Source of the DNA: Fusicatenibacter saccharivorans
GTDB lineage: Bacteria; Bacillota; Clostridia; Lachnospirales; Lachnospiraceae
DNA: 64,000 bases
Assembly: GCF_015557635.1 (NCBI RefSeq)
Contig: NZ_JADNOP010000013.1
Coordinates: 1-64,000 of the forward strand
Reading direction: 5' to 3'
Shown here: positions 1 to 8,250 of the stretch, one piece after another
Layout of the letters: each line of letters starts with the position of its first letter
Position numbering within the stretch: position 1 is the first letter of the stretch
Position numbers and translations under genes: made by a program
Notes under the pieces: generated by a model
Told to the model about the DNA's origin: nothing
What the model saw: only the letters and a program-made list of their open reading frames with translations
The model's database searches: none

Positions 1-957
1 CCTGTTTTTTACCACGATGTCATGTACCGTGAAAACACAGAAGAGAAAGATGCGGCCTTTTTAAAACTGTACGATGGACACGACTGGAAATGGTTTGCTG
101 TGTGGCTGAAACATACGGATATGGAATACTTAAGAAAACACTGGTCGGGCAAAAAAGCTTCGGCTCCAACGTTGGAGAAGAAGCACCACAAATATTTTCT
201 GCGTTTTACATATGCGGAAGAGGTATCTTTAAACCGGACACCTGTCAAAGAACAAACGATCTGCAGTGTGGATCTCGGCATCAATACGGATGCAGTCTGT
301 ACCATCATGCGTCCAGACGGAACTATCCTGGGGAGAAAGTTTATTAACTTTTCCAGTGACAAAGACCGGATGTACCGTGTGCTGGGACGGATCCGAAGAT
401 TTCAGCGGGAACATGGATCGCGTCAGGTGCAGGGAAAATGGGCATATGCAAAACGTCTGAATACAGAGCTTGGCAGAAAAATTGCAAGGGAAATCGTTCT
501 GTATGCGTCAGGAAATAAGGCAGATGTGATTGTTTTCGAATATCTGGAAATGAAAGGAAAACTTTCCGGGAAGAAAAAGCAGAAACTGCAGATGTGGAGA
601 AAACGTGATATCCAGAAACGGTGCGGACAGCAGGCACACAGAAAGGGAATCCGAATTTCCCGGATTTGTGCCTGGAACACGAGCAGGCTTGCCTTTGATG
701 GATCAGGAGAGATTGCCCGTGATATACGGGATCATCGTCTGTGTACGTTTCAGACTGGAAAAAGATACAACTGTGATTTGTCGGCATCGTATAATATCGG
801 AGCAAGATATTTTATCCGTGAAAATTTAAAAACCTTACCGGAAACGGAAAGGTCTTTGCTGGAGGCAAAAGTTCCTGCAGTAAAGCGTAGAACCTCATGT
901 GTTTATGCAGATCTGAGAGAACTGATTTCAGAAATGGAACTGCGAAAAGCAGCATAA
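1..957 (+). CDS. tnpB: TnpB-like RNA-guided nuclease, IS200/IS605 group (5' truncated by window edge)
   Basis: The frame is open from base 1, so the first ATG visible (22) is probably internal and the N-terminus lies outside the window; 318 residues are seen against roughly 370-450 for the family. The RuvC-like triad is recognisable: Asp in VDLGIN (near 265), Glu in VFEYLEMKG (near 540) and Asp in NCDLSASYNIGARY (near 775). The zinc-finger region between the last two is atypical: a single Cys in RICAW, one in LCTF and one in YNCD instead of two CxxC pairs, which is common in TnpB-related proteins of Lachnospiraceae. Family members are guided by an RNA from the element's right end and cut target DNA. 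No TnpA transposase is visible here. The structured right end follows directly downstream, so the element may still make a guide. Confidence 0.85.
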   Translation, partial: PVFYHDVMYRENTEEKDAAFLKLYDGHDWKWFAVWLKHTDMEYLRKHWSGKKASAPTLEKKHHKYFLRFTYAEEVSLNRTPVKEQTICSVDLGINTDAVCTIMRPDGTILGRKFINFSSDKDRMYRVLGRIRRFQREHGSRQVQGKWAYAKRLNTELGRKIAREIVLYASGNKADVIVFEYLEMKGKLSGKKKQKLQMWRKRDIQKRCGQQAHRKGIRISRICAWNTSRLAFDGSGEIARDIRDHRLCTFQTGKRYNCDLSASYNIGARYFIRENLKTLPETERSLLEAKVPAVKRRTSCVYADLRELISEMELRKAA

Positions 958-1010
958 ACACAGGCAGATATACCGTGGACTACCTGTTATGTGGAGACCT
1001 GCCGTATCCG

Positions 1011-1122
1011 GCATGGAAGAAGCGCGTGTCCGCGCAAGATCTAAGAAACAGGCGTATCCGCCGATATTTTGTCTGCCGCCTAAAGCGGCCGGAAGCACGT
1101 GACTTTAGTCATGTGAGGTTCA
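1011..1122 (+). ncRNA. omegaRNA-like right end of the TnpB element
   Basis: A 112-bp block starts about 54 bp after the tnpB stop and has the layout of an IS200/IS605 right end. One hairpin has stem GCCGC/GCGGC with loop CTAAA (1075-1089). A terminal hairpin CACGTGAC-TTTA-GTCATGTG (1096-1115) is followed by AGGTTCA at 1116-1122. A second copy at 10720-10831 is the same length with four mismatches by hand count, and the two diverge exactly after AGGTTCA, which sets the element boundary at 1122/1123. By analogy with characterised TnpB systems, bases from 1123 would be the guide segment. The RNA probably begins further upstream, within the 3' end of tnpB. Confidence 0.75.
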
Positions 1123-1305
1123 CTAGCGGTAGAGAATTTCTATAAGGGATGTTGTTGCTTTTTCTTTGATTTAAATCGAATGCATAAGAAAAATGTAAGA
1201 AAATTTTCACCAAACGTCATAGATTTTCAGAAGAATATATGGTAGTATAGGGCTAACAAAAAAGTATGTGAAAAAAATAACAAAGCGGAAAGGAGATGCA
1301 GGTGT

Positions 1306-2016
1306 ATGAATAAAAAATTAGCAGGTATTTTTGCAATGTGTGCTCTGTTGCTGACTGGATGTCAGGGAGCGAAAGAGAGCAGCAAGGAAATTACGCCGCC
1401 GGATACCGGATGGGGGAAAACGGTGGATGAAGTGCTTGCCGACTGGAATCTGGATCGGGACCAGGTGGAAATTTTCTCCGAAACTAACAGTGCAGCCGCG
1501 ATCGCAGTAGATACAGAAGCCACTGTTTTCGGCGAGCAAACTTCCAGAGTCATGTTTCAGTTTATCAACCTCGATCAGACCGGAGCGACAGGAAAACCGG
1601 TATTGTGCGAAGTAGACATCACCTACCCGGATGATGCTGATATGGATACCGTGAAAAAAGAGATGGAAAAATCCTACGGAAGTTCCAAAGGCTCCATTAC
1701 CCGCTACGAGCTGTACCAGTCGCTGGGCGACGATCAGCTCCCGGAATACACTTACAAAAAAGCAGATCAGCTTGCCGTCTGGTCCGGCGAGAGCCTGAAA
1801 GATGCGATTCCTTCCGATAAGAGCACCGAATACGAAACCGCCTGGGAAGCATACCAGCCTGGCCTTACCGCCGACAACTGGGAGAGCTACACTGAACAGG
1901 CAAGCATGGCAACCGCCGTATGCGCATACGGCGCAGAAGCATTTCCAATGTTTGAAAAAAACGGTGTCAGCCTCGAAGCTTATCCGGGACTGGTATATGA
2001 GCAGGTGAAAAAGTAA
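1306..2016 (+). CDS. Predicted lipoprotein of unknown function
   Basis: A 236-residue exported protein. The N-terminus is a lipoprotein signal: MNKK, a hydrophobic stretch, then lipobox LLTGC with Cys19 as the predicted acylation site. The ATG at 1306 follows AAAGGAGA with normal spacing. The mature part is acidic and soluble, with many Asp, Glu, Thr and Tyr residues, and no recognisable catalytic motif; it ends KK. It is monocistronic in appearance: the TnpB right end lies upstream, and a palindromic repeat plus a strong terminator lie downstream. A solute-binding or surface role is possible, but nothing in the sequence decides it. Confidence 0.75.
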   Translation: MNKKLAGIFAMCALLLTGCQGAKESSKEITPPDTGWGKTVDEVLADWNLDRDQVEIFSETNSAAAIAVDTEATVFGEQTSRVMFQFINLDQTGATGKPVLCEVDITYPDDADMDTVKKEMEKSYGSSKGSITRYELYQSLGDDQLPEYTYKKADQLAVWSGESLKDAIPSDKSTEYETAWEAYQPGLTADNWESYTEQASMATAVCAYGAEAFPMFEKNGVSLEAYPGLVYEQVKK

Positions 2017-2024
2017 TATGAAAT

Positions 2025-2166
2025 GTAACTATTCAGAGCCATGCGAAATGGAAGAAAATCGTGAATCATGCTTGCATGAATGAACGGTTTTCTGGAATTT
2101 CATATGGCGAGAAGCAACATCGAGATGCAGCGCAAGCGGAATCGAGATGGGGTTCTGAATAGTTAC
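2025..2166. repeat. MITE-like palindromic intergenic element, 142 bp
   Basis: The ends form a 16-bp inverted repeat, GTAACTATTCAGAGCC (2025-2040) against GGTTCTGAATAGTTAC (2151-2166), with one mismatch. Inside, about 33 bases from GCCATGCGAAATGG onward pair imperfectly with the segment ending TTTCATATGGC (near 2107), around a CTTG loop at about 2071-2074. The nonamer ATCGAGATG occurs twice near 2129 and 2142. There is no coding potential. A degenerate partial copy lies at 41028-41073. The element sits between a lipoprotein gene and its terminator. Confidence 0.7.
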
Positions 2167-2185
2167 TATGAAATAAGAAAGTCAT

Positions 2186-2212
2186 AAACTCCCGGCACTG
2201 CCGGGAGTTTTT
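2186..2212 (+). terminator. Rho-independent terminator after the lipoprotein gene
   Basis: Stem CTCCCGGCA / TGCCGGGAG with a one-base loop, preceded by A residues and followed by TTTTT. It terminates the lipoprotein transcript from the left after it has read through the palindromic element. Confidence 0.9.
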
Positions 2213-2330
2213 CCGTGCATAGGGAGAAGGAAAAGAGTGTGTCCCGGAAAAATTTATGATATACTGAAAAGAGAAAATTCAACTTTTGGAAGGTTCCCGG
2301 AATGTCTGTTTTGGAAGAAAGGTGATTTCC

Positions 2331-2948
2331 TTGAAACGTATGAAAAAGAGAAAAATCACTGTGTTAGCTGGAGTGATCCTTTGCGTGATTGCAGGATGTC
2401 TGGTAAAAAGAATGACGGCGGTGTATACACAGAAAGAAAATCCCATTGGTCCTGAGCGGGGTACGACAGATGTTTTCCTGACGGCAGCAGATTTCATCTC
2501 AGAAAAATCGGATCAGGAACTGCTGCAGGAAATCGAAACCTTTGATACGGACAAAGCCGAGATGATTTATCTTTATATCCCGGAAGACACCGGAGCCGGA
2601 ATGTCCTTCGCGATCACGCGCGAGGATCATCCGGAGGAGATGGACGAAATTCTCTCGACCATTTACGGAGAAAAAATTTCCTGTCAGAAGCCAAAACGGG
2701 TATTCAACATGACAGAGAGGATTTTGTATGATTATAACTGGTATTTTCTGATCTACGATCATGAGATGAATCAGATGGCGCTTGTATTTCTGTATTCCGA
2801 TGATGTGATTGTATACAATGGGCATGTATTTCAGACAACAGAAACGTATGATGAAAGCATTCGCCCGTGTATTTTAAAACTGAAAGAGGAGAATCAGGAA
2901 AAACTGAAAAGCGGAGAGGCAACACAAAGAAGGGTTGCGATTCCATAG
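2331..2948 (+). CDS. Membrane-anchored exported protein of unknown function
   Basis: A 205-residue protein. I chose the TTG at 2331 because AAAGGTGA sits five bases upstream; the ATG at 2340 is the alternative, and in-frame ATGs further upstream lack a site. Basic residues (MKRMKKRK) precede a hydrophobic segment ending VIAGCLV, which is either an uncleaved anchor or a lipobox with Cys near residue 22. The rest is acidic and looks globular, with no motif I recognise. It stands alone between two terminators and converges on coaX. Confidence 0.65.
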   Translation: MKRMKKRKITVLAGVILCVIAGCLVKRMTAVYTQKENPIGPERGTTDVFLTAADFISEKSDQELLQEIETFDTDKAEMIYLYIPEDTGAGMSFAITREDHPEEMDEILSTIYGEKISCQKPKRVFNMTERILYDYNWYFLIYDHEMNQMALVFLYSDDVIVYNGHVFQTTETYDESIRPCILKLKEENQEKLKSGEATQRRVAIP

Positions 2949-2959
2949 AAAAATAGAGA

Positions 2960-2990
2960 AAAGCGTGCCTGGAGAACAGACACGCTTTTT
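2960..2990. terminator. Bidirectional terminator between the exported protein gene and coaX
   Basis: AAAAGCGTG pairs with CACGCTTTTT around a 13-base loop. The A-run on the left and the T-run on the right let it serve both converging genes. Confidence 0.8.
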
Positions 2991-3038
2991 AACGTCATGC
3001 AGAATGAAAGAGTCTGATGAATATTTGGAAGTACGATT

Positions 3039-3824
3039 TTAATTTGCACAATTCCGCTCACACAGGAACGCCAGCCCTTTCAGCAGAAGGTTCGGGTCAT
3101 AGATATGAGGATGTAAAACGAGCGGTTCGACGAAGCGTGCCGCGCCGCCGGTGAGGATGAGGGTGGCGGGGGAGCCGAGTTCGGCTTCGATGCGCTGGAC
3201 CATTCCGTCGAGCATCGCGGCCATGCCGACGATGGTGCCGGAGAGAATGCATTCTTCGGTGTTTCTGCCAATGATGCGTTTCGGGATCTGGAGGTCGAGC
3301 CGCGGGAGCTGGGCGGTCCGCTCGGAGAGGGCACCAAGTCCCATATCGAGTCCCGGTGCGATGGCGCCGCCGCAGAAGACGCTGTTTTCCCGGATGACAT
3401 TGAAGGTCGTCGCTGTTCCAAGATCCACGGTGATGACCGGCAGCGGATAATGTGCGGCGGCCCAGGCTGCATCAACGAGGCGGTCGCGGCCTACTTTTTC
3501 CGGTTCCGGGATGGAAAATGTCATGCCGAGATCACTTTCGGATGTGACGAGCAGCGGTTCTGTGCCGAACAGATTACGGACACATTCCTGCAGAAGCGTC
3601 AGAACCGACGGAACAACGCTGGAAATGATGACGCCCCGAAAGTCGGACGGGGAAAGATTCTTGTCTTCAAAAAGCTGCTCGATCGCAGATTCATACTGGC
3701 TGGCAGACCAGGTGTGGTTGATGTCAATCCGGGCTGTGAATTCGAGGGAATACGCTTGCTGCGGTGCGATCCGGACGCCGCCGAGCGTAACGGTTGTGTT
3801 CCCGATATCAATGGCTAAAATCAT
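3039..3824 (-). CDS. coaX: Type III pantothenate kinase
   Basis: Phosphorylates pantothenate, the first step of coenzyme A synthesis, in the cytoplasm. The 261-residue protein has the usual length and the ASKHA-fold signatures of CoaX: DIGNT at residues 6-10 (phosphate 1 loop), GRDR at 112-115 (pantothenate side), DLGTAT at 134-139 (phosphate 2 loop), GGAIAPG at 152-158 and a late TGGAA motif (adenosine side). Type III enzymes need a monovalent cation and resist feedback by CoA, as known for the family. The gene is divergent from coaBC across 166 bp, so two steps of the same pathway share one control region. Confidence 0.95.
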   Translation of the reverse strand: MILAIDIGNTTVTLGGVRIAPQQAYSLEFTARIDINHTWSASQYESAIEQLFEDKNLSPSDFRGVIISSVVPSVLTLLQECVRNLFGTEPLLVTSESDLGMTFSIPEPEKVGRDRLVDAAWAAAHYPLPVITVDLGTATTFNVIRENSVFCGGAIAPGLDMGLGALSERTAQLPRLDLQIPKRIIGRNTEECILSGTIVGMAAMLDGMVQRIEAELGSPATLILTGGAARFVEPLVLHPHIYDPNLLLKGLAFLCERNCAN

Positions 3825-3910
3825 AAAAATACCTCGCGATTATTTTAAAAGTAGAGCTCTTTTGTCCTTTTATTATAAAGCCTTTTTGCGTCAATGGCAA
3901 ACAGGATTGG

Positions 3911-3939
3911 TTGTAATCTGTTTTTCTGTCTGCTATACT
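3911..3939 (+). promoter_or_regulatory. Predicted sigma-A promoter of coaBC
   Basis: TTGTAA (3911-3916), a 17-bp spacer, then TATACT (3934-3939), about 50 bases before the coaBC start codon. Confidence 0.6.
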
Positions 3940-3990
3940 TAAAACTATCATAGGAAAAAAGTTGCTTCGAGGCAGCAGAACGGAGTTACA

Positions 3991-5187
3991 ATGGAAAATC
4001 TTGACGGAAAATGTGTTGTACTTGGTGTGACGGGCGGAATTGCCGCCTATAAAATGGCAAACGTGGCGAGCGCTCTTCGGAAAGCCGGAGCGGATGTGCA
4101 TGTCATCATGACCGAAAATGCGACGCAGTTCATCACCCCGCTGACGTTTGAAACGCTGACGAACAATCGCTGCGTGGTCGATACGTTTGCGCGTGATTTT
4201 AAATATGAGGTGGCGCATATTTCACTGGCAAAAGCAGCAGATCTGATTCTGATTGCTCCGGCTACCGCCAATGTGATTGCGAAAATGGCGCATGGTATTG
4301 CAGATGATATGCTGACAACGGTGGTGCTCGCAGCGAAGTGCAAAAAGCTGGTCTCTCCGGCGATGAATACGGCGATGCTGGAAAATCCGATTACGCAGGA
4401 TAATCTGGCGACGCTGAAAAAATACGGTTTCGGCATCATCGAGCCGACCGTGGGAATGCTGGCGTGCAAGGACGTCGGAAAAGGAAAACTGCCGGACCCG
4501 GAGGTGCTGCTCGATTATATCGCGATGGAGCTTGCCCGCGAAAAGACGCTCGCTGGTGTGCGTGTCACCGTGACTGCAGGCCCGACGCAGGAATCCCTCG
4601 ATCCGGTGCGGTATCTGACGAACCATAGCAGCGGCCGCATGGGATACGCGATTGCGCGGGAGGCGATGCTCCGCGGCGCGCAGGTGACGCTGATTTCCGG
4701 CCCGGTTTCATTAGCCCCGGTTCCGGGCGTTGCGATGCGACCGGTGACGACGGCGAAGGATATGCTGGAGGCGGTGCGGGAGACATTGCCGGAGACAGAC
4801 ATTCTGATCAAGGCGGCCGCAGTTGCCGATTACCGGCCTGCGACAGTGGCGGATCAGAAGATCAAAAAGCAAGACGGCGACATGAGTATTCCGCTGGAGC
4901 GCACCGATGATATTCTGGGATGGGTGGAAAAGAACCGTCATCCGGGTCTGTTTGTGTGCGGATTTTCGATGGAAACGGAGAATATGGTGGAAAACTCGCG
5001 CGCGAAGCTGGAGAAGAAGCATCTCGACATGATCGCGGCGAACAATCTGAAGACAGAGGGTGCCGGCTTCGGTGTGGCGACGAATGTGGTGACGCTGATC
5101 ACGAAGGACGGCATCAAGGAGCTTCCGCTCATGGGAAAAGACGAAGTGGCGGGCTGCCTGTTGGATGAGATTGCGGCGCGGCGGTGA
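3991..5187 (+). CDS. coaBC: Bifunctional phosphopantothenoylcysteine decarboxylase / phosphopantothenate-cysteine ligase
   Basis: Joins cysteine to 4'-phosphopantothenate using CTP (CoaB half) and decarboxylates the product with FMN (CoaC half). The 398-residue length is normal. CoaC domain, residues 1 to about 180: GVTGGIAAYK near 12-21, His76 in VAHIS as the likely active-site base, PAMN at 123-126, and Cys159 in GMLACKDVG on the substrate-recognition flap. CoaB domain, about 187 to the end: TAGPTQE, then NHSSGRMG. The start follows GGAG with good spacing. It works in the same pathway as the divergent coaX. Confidence 0.96.
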   Translation: MENLDGKCVVLGVTGGIAAYKMANVASALRKAGADVHVIMTENATQFITPLTFETLTNNRCVVDTFARDFKYEVAHISLAKAADLILIAPATANVIAKMAHGIADDMLTTVVLAAKCKKLVSPAMNTAMLENPITQDNLATLKKYGFGIIEPTVGMLACKDVGKGKLPDPEVLLDYIAMELAREKTLAGVRVTVTAGPTQESLDPVRYLTNHSSGRMGYAIAREAMLRGAQVTLISGPVSLAPVPGVAMRPVTTAKDMLEAVRETLPETDILIKAAAVADYRPATVADQKIKKQDGDMSIPLERTDDILGWVEKNRHPGLFVCGFSMETENMVENSRAKLEKKHLDMIAANNLKTEGAGFGVATNVVTLITKDGIKELPLMGKDEVAGCLLDEIAARR

Positions 5188-5221
5188 TCATGTTGAAGTG
5201 TGACTTTTTTTCGTTTCCTGG

Positions 5222-5251
5222 TTGACGCGGGAAAAATGAATGCGTTATAAT
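5222..5251 (+). promoter_or_regulatory. Strong sigma-A promoter of the tatD leader
   Basis: TTGACG (5222-5227), an 18-bp spacer and a perfect TATAAT (5246-5251). Transcription would start near 5258, giving an untranslated leader of about 130 bases before tatD. Confidence 0.75.
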
Positions 5252-5315
5252 AAGCACAGGCGCAGCGGCGCACTTTACTTTTACGAAAACAACGAACGAT
5301 AGGATGGATAAACGT

Positions 5316-5374
5316 GGAAACGGAAACAGGGGAAGGCTATGCAGAGCTTTCTTCCGTTTCTGTTTCGTTTTTTT
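5316..5374 (+). terminator. Leader terminator-like hairpin ahead of tatD
   Basis: GAAACGGAAACAGGGGAAG pairs with CTTCCGTTTCTGTTTCG (with bulges), followed at once by seven T residues (5368-5374). The SD of tatD (AAGGAG) starts right after the T-run. The form is that of an intrinsic terminator lying between a promoter and its gene, hence a possible attenuator. Confidence 0.6.
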
Positions 5375-5390
5375 AAGGAGAAATTCGGAT

Positions 5391-6161
5391 ATGATATTTG
5401 AAACACATGCACATTATGACGATGAGAAATTTGATGAAGACCGCGCAGAGCTGCTTTCCTCGATGCAGGAAAACGGGATCGGGCGTATCATCAATGTCTC
5501 GGCAAATCTGGAATCACTGGAAAATACAAGAAAACTGATGGAAGCGTATCCGTTCATCTACGGCGCGTTCGGCCTTCACCCGGATGAGGTGGGCGATCTG
5601 AACGAGGACGTGATGGCGCGGATGCGGGAACTCTGCCGCATGGAAAAGGCGGTCGCGGTCGGTGAGATTGGCCTTGACTATTACTGGGACAAGGAGAATC
5701 ATGAGAAGCAGGAATACTGGTTCCGCCGTCAGATTGCGCTTGCTCGGGAAGAAAAACTTCCGATGATTATTCACAGCAGGGAGGCGGCGGCCGATACGCT
5801 CCGCGTCATGAAAGAAGAAAAATCGGAGGAGATCGGCGGCGTCATTCATTGTTTTTCCTACTCTGTGGAAATGGCAGAGGAATACCTGAAAATGGGATTT
5901 TATCTTGGCATTGGCGGCGTGGTGACGTTCAAAAATGCAAAGAAGATCAAAGAAGTGGTTCAGATGGCTCCGATGGAGCGCATTCTGCTGGAAACAGACA
6001 GTCCGTATCTGGCACCGGTTCCGTACCGGGGAAAACGAAATTCATCTCTGTATCTGCCGTACGTTGTGCAGGAGATCGCAGAACTCAAGGGAATTTCGGA
6101 AGAAGAAGTCATTGAGACGACAGAAAAAAATGCGGTCAGACTGTTTCGAGCAGAGGAATAG
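5391..6161 (+). CDS. tatD: TatD-family metal-dependent hydrolase (3'-5' DNase type)
   Basis: 256 residues, a TIM-barrel amidohydrolase-like nuclease; family members act on DNA ends and D-aminoacyl-tRNA. The metal ligands are visible: THAHYDD at the N-terminus (HxH), Glu in GEIGLDYYW, His in IIHSRE, His in HCFS and Asp in LETDSPYLAP. The start at 5391 is set by AAGGAG eight bases upstream; the frame continues upstream to an ATG at 5304, but that part would translate the leader hairpin and has no good ribosome binding site. The gene is preceded by its own strong promoter and a terminator-like hairpin. Confidence 0.92.
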   Translation: MIFETHAHYDDEKFDEDRAELLSSMQENGIGRIINVSANLESLENTRKLMEAYPFIYGAFGLHPDEVGDLNEDVMARMRELCRMEKAVAVGEIGLDYYWDKENHEKQEYWFRRQIALAREEKLPMIIHSREAAADTLRVMKEEKSEEIGGVIHCFSYSVEMAEEYLKMGFYLGIGGVVTFKNAKKIKEVVQMAPMERILLETDSPYLAPVPYRGKRNSSLYLPYVVQEIAELKGISEEEVIETTEKNAVRLFRAEE

Positions 6162-6246
6162 GAAGCGATACCAGAGGTGCTTCTTCTGTTTTATTTGTTC
6201 GGATCAATTCCGTCTGGCCGGACAAATTGAATAGGAGAAAGCGAAA

Positions 6247-8250
6247 ATGGTTGATAAAACAATGATGGGCGACAAATGCGCCGAGCTGGTGCGCGCCGCG
6301 ATGATCGGTGCGCTCGCAGTGACACTGGGAAACCCGACAGCCGTTTATGCAGCAGAAGAGGAAACGGCCGATCCGGGACAGATTGGAATTGAGATTGCAG
6401 GGGAAGCAGCCGTTGGGGCTGCTTCTTTTTGCGTGGAGGAAGATGCGGCGGAGAAGGCACCTGCGGAAGCGGAAGAGGTGACAGAACCGGAAGGTACGCA
6501 GAATGATGAGATGGAAGAGGAAAGTGGATCCGAGGGAAAAGAAGATGAGACAGTCCCGGAGGAACCGGAACCGCAGGAGCCTGACGGCGGAGAGAATGCA
6601 GGAATGACGGAACCGGGAAAAACGGGCGAGACAGAACCAGAGGGGCCGGAAAATGCAGAACCGGGAGAGGCAGGCGAGACAGAGCCAGAGGAGCCGGAAA
6701 ATCCAGAACCGGGAGATCAGGGAGACATGCCGGAAACACCGGGAAACAGTGAAATGGATGGATCGTGGCCGGGCGAAGGGGAAGATATTTCCAACGATCC
6801 ATGGCCGGGGCAGGAAGAAATCGGCGGCGGAGATGGGGAGCAGATGGAACCGCCGGAGGAAGAAAACGGATCTGCAGGAAGTGATGATGCAACTGGTGGG
6901 GACAAGACGGCAGAAGTCTCTTCGGATTCTGATTTATCACAGTCTGCGGAACCGCCAGCCGCCGAGGCTGAACCCGTCTTTTCGGCAGAGCAGGAAGCTG
7001 AGCGCACGCGGGAAAGCTACAGTGAGTGGCAGGCGGCAGAAGCTGAAAAAGTCACGATTTCCCGTATGCCGTGGCTGTTTCATACGGTTGAAAAAACATA
7101 TGCTATCGCCGATGTGAATTCCTGGCTTCACGTCCGCGAAGGAAAAGACACAAATCAGAAAATCGTCGGAATCCTGCCGAAGGGAAGCCTCTGTTATATT
7201 TTAGCGGATGCGGATTCTGACTGGGTTTATGTGGAATCCGGCGATGTCCGTGGATTTGTCTGCGCGCGGTATCTCCTGCGCGGAGAAGAGGCTGAAAAAG
7301 AGGTAAACCGTTGGCAGGAGGAAAGTTTTCCCATGGCGGAAATGTGGGTGAAGCCATGGAATAATAAGGCGTACACCTATACATATGCAACGACGAGAAC
7401 ACTTCTTTCTTCTGACGAAGCGCGCGGCGAGGTCCTGCAGTACGCGAAAAAATTCCTGGGAAATCCGTACGTCTGGGGCGGGACGAGTCTTACAAACGGC
7501 TGCGACTGTTCCGGCTTTGCCCAGCAGATTTTTGCTAATTTCGGGTATACCCTTCCGAGAACCTCACGCCAGCAGGCGAAAGCTGGAACACGCATTCCGG
7601 TGCAGGAGGCAAAGCCTGGTGATCTGCTGTTTTACCAGCGGGAGAGCGGGTTTATTTACCATGTCATGATTTATCTCGGTGATGGAAAAGTAATCCACGC
7701 TGGAAGCGAGGCGACGGGGATTCTGATTTCAGATTTTAACTATGAGAAATCGACAGAATTTGCTGTGCGGGTGATTTCGGAGGAAATACGTGAGAGCAAA
7801 ATAGAAACGGGAGATGTGGATAATGGGAGAAAAGAAGGAAACTCTGTGGATAACCAGACAACAGAAAACGGGAATGGTGGAAAACAGAAGGCGGGAGCAG
7901 AAAATGTGCAGAATACAAGTGCAGAAAACAGTACCGCAGGTGATCGGTTGGAAAGCGCTTCGGGAAAATATCTCGGCAATTTTAAACTGACCGCTTACTG
8001 CAACTGCGCCGTCTGCTGTGGCCGCTGGGCGGGCGGCCCGACCGCATCCGGAAAAATGCCGGTGCAGGGCCGGACCATTGCAACCGGCGTTCTGCCGTTT
8101 GGAACGAAGCTGAATATCGGCGGAAAAATTTACACGGTCGAGGACCGTGGCACGCCGTACGGCCACATTGATATCTATATGGAACGCCATGCAGACGCAG
8201 AGGAGTTCGGCGTGCGCTACGCGGATGTATATCAGTCAGAAGAAATCTGA
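6247..8250 (+). CDS. Secreted cell-wall hydrolase: acidic Pro-rich region, SH3b, NlpC/P60, 3D domain
   Basis: 667 residues. A signal peptide ends near VYAA (about residue 36). Residues 40-255 form a low-complexity Glu/Pro/Gly-rich tract with repeated units such as GETEPE, a likely spacer through the wall. An SH3b domain spans about 284-345. The NlpC/P60 domain runs from about 397 to 505 with catalytic Cys421 in DCSG and His472 in YHVMIYLGDG. A 3D domain, named for three Asp residues, spans about 574-660 with ASGKMP, VEDRGTP and HIDIYM. NlpC/P60 cleaves gamma-D-Glu-diamino acid bonds in peptidoglycan stems, while 3D domains occur in lytic transglycosylase-like enzymes, so the protein may cut both peptide and glycan. 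Its 3' end overlaps the convergent LD-carboxypeptidase gene by 19 bp. Confidence 0.9.
   Translation: MVDKTMMGDKCAELVRAAMIGALAVTLGNPTAVYAAEEETADPGQIGIEIAGEAAVGAASFCVEEDAAEKAPAEAEEVTEPEGTQNDEMEEESGSEGKEDETVPEEPEPQEPDGGENAGMTEPGKTGETEPEGPENAEPGEAGETEPEEPENPEPGDQGDMPETPGNSEMDGSWPGEGEDISNDPWPGQEEIGGGDGEQMEPPEEENGSAGSDDATGGDKTAEVSSDSDLSQSAEPPAAEAEPVFSAEQEAERTRESYSEWQAAEAEKVTISRMPWLFHTVEKTYAIADVNSWLHVREGKDTNQKIVGILPKGSLCYILADADSDWVYVESGDVRGFVCARYLLRGEEAEKEVNRWQEESFPMAEMWVKPWNNKAYTYTYATTRTLLSSDEARGEVLQYAKKFLGNPYVWGGTSLTNGCDCSGFAQQIFANFGYTLPRTSRQQAKAGTRIPVQEAKPGDLLFYQRESGFIYHVMIYLGDGKVIHAGSEATGILISDFNYEKSTEFAVRVISEEIRESKIETGDVDNGRKEGNSVDNQTTENGNGGKQKAGAENVQNTSAENSTAGDRLESASGKYLGNFKLTAYCNCAVCCGRWAGGPTASGKMPVQGRTIATGVLPFGTKLNIGGKIYTVEDRGTPYGHIDIYMERHADAEEFGVRYADVYQSEEI

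Noticed and set aside
897-1145. 82-residue open frame after tnpB
   Set aside because: Overlaps the tnpB 3' end and the omegaRNA in another frame; no ribosome binding site.
3080-3475. Ser/Pro-rich frames overlapping coaX
   Set aside because: Shadow frames of the GC-rich coaX gene; CoaX motifs are continuous in the chosen frame.
6162-6246. ydaO (c-di-AMP) riboswitch before the NlpC/P60 gene
   Set aside because: Such elements often precede wall hydrolases, but this gap is only 85 bp and shows none of the expected helices.
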